Shown here: piece by piece, positions 57,918 to 64,000 of the stretch | Layout of the letters: every line of letters begins with the position of its first letter | Position numbering within the stretch: the first letter of the stretch is position 1 | Assembly: GCA_005765155.1 (NCBI GenBank) | Contig: VCCP01000005.1 | Span: 5,270,001-5,334,000, forward strand | Length of the DNA: 64,000 nt | Direction of reading: 5' to 3' | Origin: Zelopaecilomyces penicillatus | Taxonomy: Eukaryota > Ascomycota > Sordariomycetes > Hypocreales > Pseudodiploosporaceae | Notes under the pieces: generated by a model | Databases searched by the model: none | Seen by the model: the letters and a program-made list of their open reading frames with translations, nothing else | Told to the model about the DNA's origin: nothing | Position numbers and translations under genes: made by a program

Positions 57918-58425
57918 TGATGAATCAAAAAGCAGTGGCGATAATAAGTTCAAAGATGCCAGCGAATCTCTTGATGATATAGCTGATAATAACTATATGA
58001 AGAGCGGTAAGAGCCCTAAGAGCAGGACCAATACCAAGAGCAATGCTGAAGATGAAGTCGAAGATGAAGTCGAAGACGATGATGATGAAGCCGAAGCCAA
58101 GGCCAAAGAAGCTAAGGCCAAAGAAGCCAAAGCCAAAGCCAAAGACACCAAAGCCAAAGCCAAAGCCAGAGCTAAAGCCAAAGCCAAAGCCAAAGTTAAA
58201 GCTAAAGCTAAAGAAGCTAAAGAAGCCAAAGCTAAAGAAGCTGAAGAAGCTAAAGCTAAAAAAGCTAAAGAAGCCGCTAAAGCCAAAGCCAAAGCCAAAG
58301 CCAAATCCAAGGCCAAGGCTAATGGTAGAGGCGGAGGTGGTAGTGGTAGTGGGGATGATAGCGGTAGCGGCAGCGGAGATGATAGCAGTGGAGATGATAG
58401 TGGAGAGGATAATAGTGATGATTAA
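57918..58425 (+). pseudogene. Ser/Asp-, Lys-Ala-rich low-complexity coding segment (3' side of the interrupted gene)
   Basis: From the Gypsy border the frame reads SKSSGDNKFKDASESLDDIA, then a basic stretch, an acidic run (EVEDEVEDDDD), about 80 residues of Ala/Lys/Glu repeats and a Gly/Ser/Asp tail ending at TAA (58425). The uninterrupted frame from about 57,935 contrasts with the stop-filled DNA on both sides. It could be the N-terminal low-complexity part of the large SNF2-type gene that follows, or an independent short gene. Confidence 0.55.
58085..58320 (+). repeat. GCYAAA hexamer repeat encoding Ala-Lys
   Basis: Dozens of units of the form GCCAAA or GCTAAA, with interspersed GAAGCC, form an imperfect tandem array. 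The reverse strand reads as Leu-Ala repeats, which is a shadow. The segment keeps CA dinucleotides that the surrounding DNA has largely lost. Confidence 0.85.
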
Positions 58426-61400
58426 GATGATAATACATACCCTAAGATGCTCCTACCACTGCTAGACCAATGATTCTTAAAGGTTAGGCTATTAAAACTG
58501 AGACTATTACCACTCCTAGATATGCTAGGCAAGACTGTTATGAGTATTAGTATCTGGAGAGCTGGTAGAGTGTTATTATATAATACCTATTATAGTTTCG
58601 CTCTACCCTGTGATGAGTATATTCGATTACTAGTTGAGTTCGGGCTGGGTATTAGGTCCTTAGAAAGCCTTGTGAAAGATCATAATAATTCTAAAGGGTA
58701 TATATCTGGGATGATATTGCTAGGTGTTATAAGGGTGACTAGAGACTCTGCCCCCTGGGTAGTAGGCCTACTTGGGTTCCTGGGAATGAATACCTTCCTA
58801 ATATTTCTTAATAGAGATAATATATAATATGATCCCTTAAGGTATATATGGCGTTATATATGGATTATAATCTATAGATTCAACCTTAGCTTAACTGAGT
58901 AGGCTTGAGTGGCTATCTATAGATCGAAATCAGTTACCTCTAGTACTAATCATATATCATATATATCTATATCCCAAGGGGTTAATGCTAATAGTGGATA
59001 TTAGTGGCCTATATCTTATATCCCCTTATAAAAGCTCTTGATATAGCGGAGAAGAAGAAGATTGATTATACTATGACTATCTATACCAGTATCGAATGTA
59101 TAGATAGGATGTATTTATATCTATAAGCAAACCTGGAGAAGCAACCTGGTATTCTTATAAGGAAGGGATTGGTAAGTAAACTGTTTCCACTAGACATCAA
59201 CCCTACTAAAGATATAGAATGGGATGAATCCCTGATATTTATGGCAGTGTATTATAGGTTGATAATATTCTTTCCCTTTAGATTTCTAGAAAATAATTGA
59301 ATAGAAGGTTAGAAAGGTTTTATATAGGGTTACTCCTATAATAACTGGGTTATAGCCCTTTATACTATTATATAGTTTAAGAAATATAGATTGACTCCTA
59401 TAATTTTGCCTACCCTACTTAAACTGTATTAGAATAATCTGTCTCTTTGGTATGGATATGCTATTAATACATCTAGCACTGATATAGCAGCAGCATAGAT
59501 AAGGAATAAAGATAAGGTCGCATTATAGGACCTTATTATAGAGACAGCTATGCATTTTGGTGGAATGAATGGCCTTGAAACCAATAACCTTAATAGTGTA
59601 TTGTTATATAAGGATATAAGAGCAGTGATAGGGATCCCTATTAGGGCTATGGGAGCTGGAGGAGGGCTAGATAAGGATACTATTCGAGTTGATCTTGTAT
59701 TGGCTATTTATAAGGGTATTATGAATATATTGGAGCAAATCGCCCCTAGTATAGACCTGATTAAGGAAGGAGGGAGGAAGGAGTCTATTTTATAGCTGCC
59801 CGTGCTTAAGAGTGTGGATGTGGAAAATTTAGTAGAGTGGCTGAAGATAAGAGCAAATATCAGCTTTGATAGTGAACTTAATGCAATAGAAGCCAGCCTT
59901 GGCAATCAGGAACCCTATGAGCGGTAAATACAGCACCTTAATGATATTGCTTTAGCAGCTAATATAATAGACAGTGAAGATCAGGGGCAGCTATATAATC
60001 TAAGAGAAAACAGAGATCTTATAAGGATATTTTTACCTGATGAAAAAGACCTTATAGTTGCCTATAAGACATTCAGCATTCTCAACTAATAAGATCCAGC
60101 TATACCTGACTATATCACTAGAGTAAATAATAAAAAGCCTAAGCTATATCAGATACTCAATAAGGGCATATATTACTATAATCTGCCGCTGCCTATCCCC
60201 ACCCTAACCGTATATCCTAGTATAGGGGGCGTGTTAGCAGTGGTGACTCTATAACGGGCATATATAATATATACTAATAGATAATTATAGGAGCAAATGC
60301 AATTATCAATAAGATAATAAGTGTATAGAGAGCCGCGATATTGGCAGACGAGTGCAGGCTAGGAAAGATACTGGAGATATTCTTATTACTATATGATATA
60401 ATTAAAAAGGTATATAAATCGGTCAAGGCAGACCCTAAGCTACTGGCTGAAGGCGAACGACTGTATAAGCCAAGTGTTATATTCTGCCCTGCTATGGTAG
60501 TTAAGCAGACTTTCCTTAAAGCCATAGTATAATAGGCTGGCTATTTCGATGTTGTTGTCTGTTATGGTACCCATAATAAGATTATATTGTGAGCATGGAG
60601 AGAAGCCACTCTGAATAATATAGTAGAGTTATAGAAGTGGATTAATAAACAGAGAGATAGGTATATAAACCCAGATACTCTATAATAAATTATTATTATC
60701 CCCTATACTATAGGGGTAAGATGATTGAGCTTATATAGTAAGGTGGTCAGGAATATAAGGATAAGACTCTATAAGATAATAGAGATTAACCCTGGATTCC
60801 TTTAATAACTCAGGGAGGCAAAGGAAACAATCCTATAGAACCTAGAAGATAAGCTGGAGATTAAGGACTTAGTGAGCCTAGGCGTAGATAGAATCGGGTC
60901 CAATACTATAATACTATTGAAAATCATAGACATGCAGTTTAACTAGATCGTCTATAATAAAGGCTATGCCATCAAAAGCCCCTATTCAACAATACATCAT
61001 ATCATCAGCCAGCTGGATCGCAAGGCCACCCTTATATATACCATAACCCTATTACTCAATCATATCCATGATAGACTTGATTATATCAAACTGTTCTGGA
61101 ATCTAGTATAGCCATTTAAGTAGAAGCTATCCACCGAAGTATTATCTAATATATGGTATAAGGAGGAGATATAAAAGAGGATATACAGTAGCAGAGAGTA
61201 TAAGGGTATAACTCATGATCACTTGACCATCAGGATCACTAATAGCCAGGCAGACAATACAGTCTATACCACCAACCAGCAAAAGCATCACGCAGAGTTC
61301 ACTAAGTATATCTCCAATCTAACCACACCATTATTCCTTATACACCTTATATTATTCAAGAACTATATACTTAATAATAAATAGGATTCCAATATAGCAT

Positions 61401-63230
61401 AGCACATCATGCATCCAGCAATATCGATCTTCACTATCCATAGGGGTATACTAAGTAAAACAGCACTGCCAGACAACTCAGAGATTATACCTAGTAACTC
61501 CATTCCACTTATATATATCCATACCATCGAATTAAAGTTGGATATCCGAAACAGGCACAGGATTTAACACATCATTAACCGGAACATAGGATCCTTCATT
61601 ATAATAATACCTAATAATATAGATACAAAGAGAGAGGGAAAGAGTACCACAACAGCACCCAGCATCTCAATAAACACAGATATTCAGTGAGTACTGGCAT
61701 TAACATCTACTAACACCAACTTCTATATACTGATACAGGCCAACCTAAGAAACATCAAGTTACTTAAAGATACAGATACCCTCCAGACAATATATTATGA
61801 TCAGATGATCATAAAGGTTAAACTCTATATAGACAAATCAATAGTACAGGTAGCAGAGACCAAGATACAAGAACTTGATATATCAAGAAGGAAAGATATA
61901 TACATCATAGCTGGAGTTTTCAAGATAAATATAGTGGTAGCTAAGGATCATATAGGTGGCCTCCAATGGTACTTTTATTATTATAGGCCTGATAGGAGTA
62001 TACCCTACCTAACCAATAGAATTGCTATAATCCAGATAATAATATATAAATCTCTTAAGATTGCATATATTATATAGAAGGTGCTATATAAGTCATACAC
62101 TCAAAAGGGCAGGGTACTAGTATATATTAATTACCCTCTTACTTAAGCATAAATAGAATCCATTTATTATTATCAATTAATAAGGAGATATCAGTGTATA
62201 CTACAAGAAATAGCCTTTTCAATCTATAGATAGAAATAATAGAATATCTATACCATAAGAATTATAATCTATAGATCATAAACCAGGATCAACCCCTTAA
62301 GAGCTTATCACTATATTATATAAATGGCTTAAATTTGCTAATAGACATAATAGAATCCTAACCATTATATTAAACTTTATTAGGGTCCGAACACTATAGA
62401 TTCACAGCTCTTATTAGCAATATGAGAGAGATAAGGTATAGCACAAGTTCAATAACCCCGATTCTAGTATCAGCTGCCTTATCACCTCACTTATACTAAA
62501 CACATTCAAAGTGAATCTCCACCAATCCTATAGCTCAGGCATTATCCTCGAATATCCACAGAATCTAAGTATAATACAATAAGTGATCGATCGATTATAA
62601 TAACTTAGCTCTATAAATGCTATGCATTAGGACATCCTATTAACCAGGGATATATTCGATGCATACTAAGAATCTTATATATTCAAGAAATATATAAGTA
62701 TTATTGCAATAAAGGGTGGTATTCCCGAGGTTATATAGGGAGAGCTTTGGATTATATATACCTATAAAATTCTATATATTTACTATAGCTATGAAGTCAA
62801 TCGATATCTCAGGGCAAGGGTATAATGGGATCATTACAACCACAAATTGGTCAGATATAAGGGCAAGTTCTATAGCAAACTTGCCCGATTCATACTATAT
62901 AACCCAAAGGAGAGCATTAAATTCATAAAGGAGAACCTACCAGACATCAGCAAGCACTAGAAGAGAGGCACCAAGCTTATATCAGACTATATTAGTGGTA
63001 AGAATCCTTGCCTTAACAATAATATAACGATTCGAAACTTCTCTAAGATAGTAGATACCAAGGATAATAACAATATCACTACCAATACAATTGAAAGGGG
63101 AAAGGGAAAGGCAATAGAGCTCACTATAATCAGCAATCAGGCCAAGAGACTATTATTAATAAAGGCAGAAGCAAGGATTCATAGTTATAAAGTTATAAGG
63201 AGGTTTAATATATATTATATAATATAATAG
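58426..63230 (+). pseudogene. Decayed SNF2-type helicase gene
   Basis: Plus-strand translation gives conserved fragments separated by stops. They include an N-terminal region (58,522-60,090), motif I as LADECRLGKILE (near 60,341-60,376; the usual GKT reads GKI by one C-to-T change), a following PSVIFCPAMVVKQTFLKAI segment, a motif II region near 60,950 (YNKGYAIKSP) and motif III-like text with TLLLNH near 61,050, followed by KLFW. A long insert follows, and a C-terminal helicase-like part is guessed at 62,400-62,930. Order and spacing fit the SNF2/Rad5-16 type of double-stranded DNA translocase. Its position beyond the RecQ-type pseudogene and next to the probable telomere suggests a subtelomeric repeat family. 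Confidence 0.68.
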
Positions 63231-63992
63231 CAATTTATATAAAAATTAAATATATTAAGGATTAGAGTATATACTGTACTAGAATATACCAAGGCTATAT
63301 AAAATAATATAATCGATTAGATAAATATATACTAAGAGTATCTGATAATAATATCTTAATAATATATTATATATTATATAATTTATAGCTCTTATCTATC
63401 TAGATTTTGATCTATAGATTAAACTATAATTAATAGGGTAATCTTGATATAAATTTTGCTTAGTAAGCAAGAGAAATATTATTTTTATATAGAATAGATA
63501 GAGGTATTAAATATCAACACTTTTATATATAAAAGGAATCCAATTTTATCAGCTACCCTATACTATATATTTAATATTATATAATTAAAATATACCTTTT
63601 TAAATTTAAAATAATAATATATAAATTATATAAAATAAAAATTAATAATAATATATATTTTAACTAAAAAAATATAATTTAAAATAATTATCTTTCTTAT
63701 AATTAAAAAGATATAAAGATTAAGATAAGTATATTATAATATTTTTTATTTTTTAAATAATCTAAATTCTTTTAATTTAAATTTTATTTTATTTTATTTT
63801 TATTAATATTATTAAATAAATAAATCAATAAATAAATAAATATATTATTAAATCTAAAAGTATTTATTTATTATAAAATAAATTATAAATTATATTAAAT
63901 AAAGATTTAAATCTTTTTATTATAATATTATATAAGATAATATTAATAATTTATTATTAGATAAATCTAGAATAGATATTATATAATAAGGA
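63231..63992. other. Extremely AT-rich terminal segment
   Basis: Almost free of G and C, with long T and A runs, ATTTT repeats near 63,780-63,800 and an AAAT microsatellite near 63,815-63,845. No gene is supported. It resembles terminal DNA fully saturated by RIP. Confidence 0.7.
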
Positions 63993-64000
63993 TTAGGGTT
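63993..64000 (+). repeat. Possible first telomere repeat (TTAGGGTT)
   Basis: One TTAGGG plus two bases occurs at the very end of the window in the correct strand orientation for a right-hand chromosome end. A single unit is weak evidence by itself; support comes from the adjacent subtelomere-type helicase pseudogenes. Confidence 0.5.

Noticed and set aside
57993..58316. Minus-strand frame of Ala-Leu repeats resembling a membrane helix array
   Set aside because: It is the complement of the GCYAAA array; the plus-strand Lys-Ala frame is longer and continues a flanking frame.

Overview
The window looks like the end of a chromosome from a filamentous ascomycete. The evidence is short (49-112 bp) spliceosomal introns with CTAAC-type branch points, typical fungal protein families (Goodbye-NACHT STAND receptor, fungal bZIP, X-intrinsic aquaporin, Sulfotransfer_4-type protein), and a long AT-rich block that looks like repeat-induced point mutation (RIP). 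Sordariomycetes, perhaps Hypocreales, is a reasonable but unproven guess. The last bases read TTAGGGTT in the orientation expected for a right-hand telomere, but only about 1.3 repeats are visible.

Region 1 (1-29,590) has balanced composition and carries intact genes. In order these are: a small secreted protein (1007-1516); a tartrate/D-malate-type dehydrogenase (2327-3451); a secreted protein with a bacterial-type lysozyme-like domain (6076-6677, one intron); a small secreted beta/gamma-crystallin-like protein (7470-7964, two introns); a bZIP factor (10981-12110, two introns); an aquaporin with an NPARC motif (12230-13455, minus, four introns); a 1,527-residue STAND/NLR-like protein with Goodbye, NACHT, TPR-like, acidic and zinc-binding segments (15219-20098, four introns, one of them GC-AG); a small conserved protein of unknown function (20361-20859, minus); a PIF1-like helicase (22224-24080); a sulfotransferase-like protein (24633-25607); and a membrane family-2 glycosyltransferase (26663-28713). 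Exon structures were worked out by reading frame, splice signals and family motifs, with no transcript support. I see no obvious biosynthetic cluster. The block is typical accessory, subtelomere-proximal content: secreted proteins, an NLR and a transporter.

Region 2 (29,591-44,430) is a nested graveyard of LTR retrotransposons. A complete Copia element (31,308-37,639, 475-bp LTRs, 5-bp target duplication GACTT) sits inside an older Copia copy. Around these lie pieces of a Ty3/Gypsy chromovirus family: an LTR fragment, an LTR plus 3' end, and two fragments meeting head to head at 39,337/39,338. All reading frames are broken, mostly by C-to-T/G-to-A changes.

Region 3 (44,430-64,000) holds two decayed large helicase genes: a RecQ-type gene resembling telomere-linked helicases (about 44,950-49,175) and a SNF2-type gene (about 58,426-63,230). 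A serine/aspartate-rich and Lys-Ala-rich coding segment precedes the SNF2 part and is split by a complete chromovirus (50,583-57,917, 428-bp LTRs). Because RIP acts on duplicated DNA, the decay of these helicase genes suggests that further copies exist, probably at other chromosome ends.
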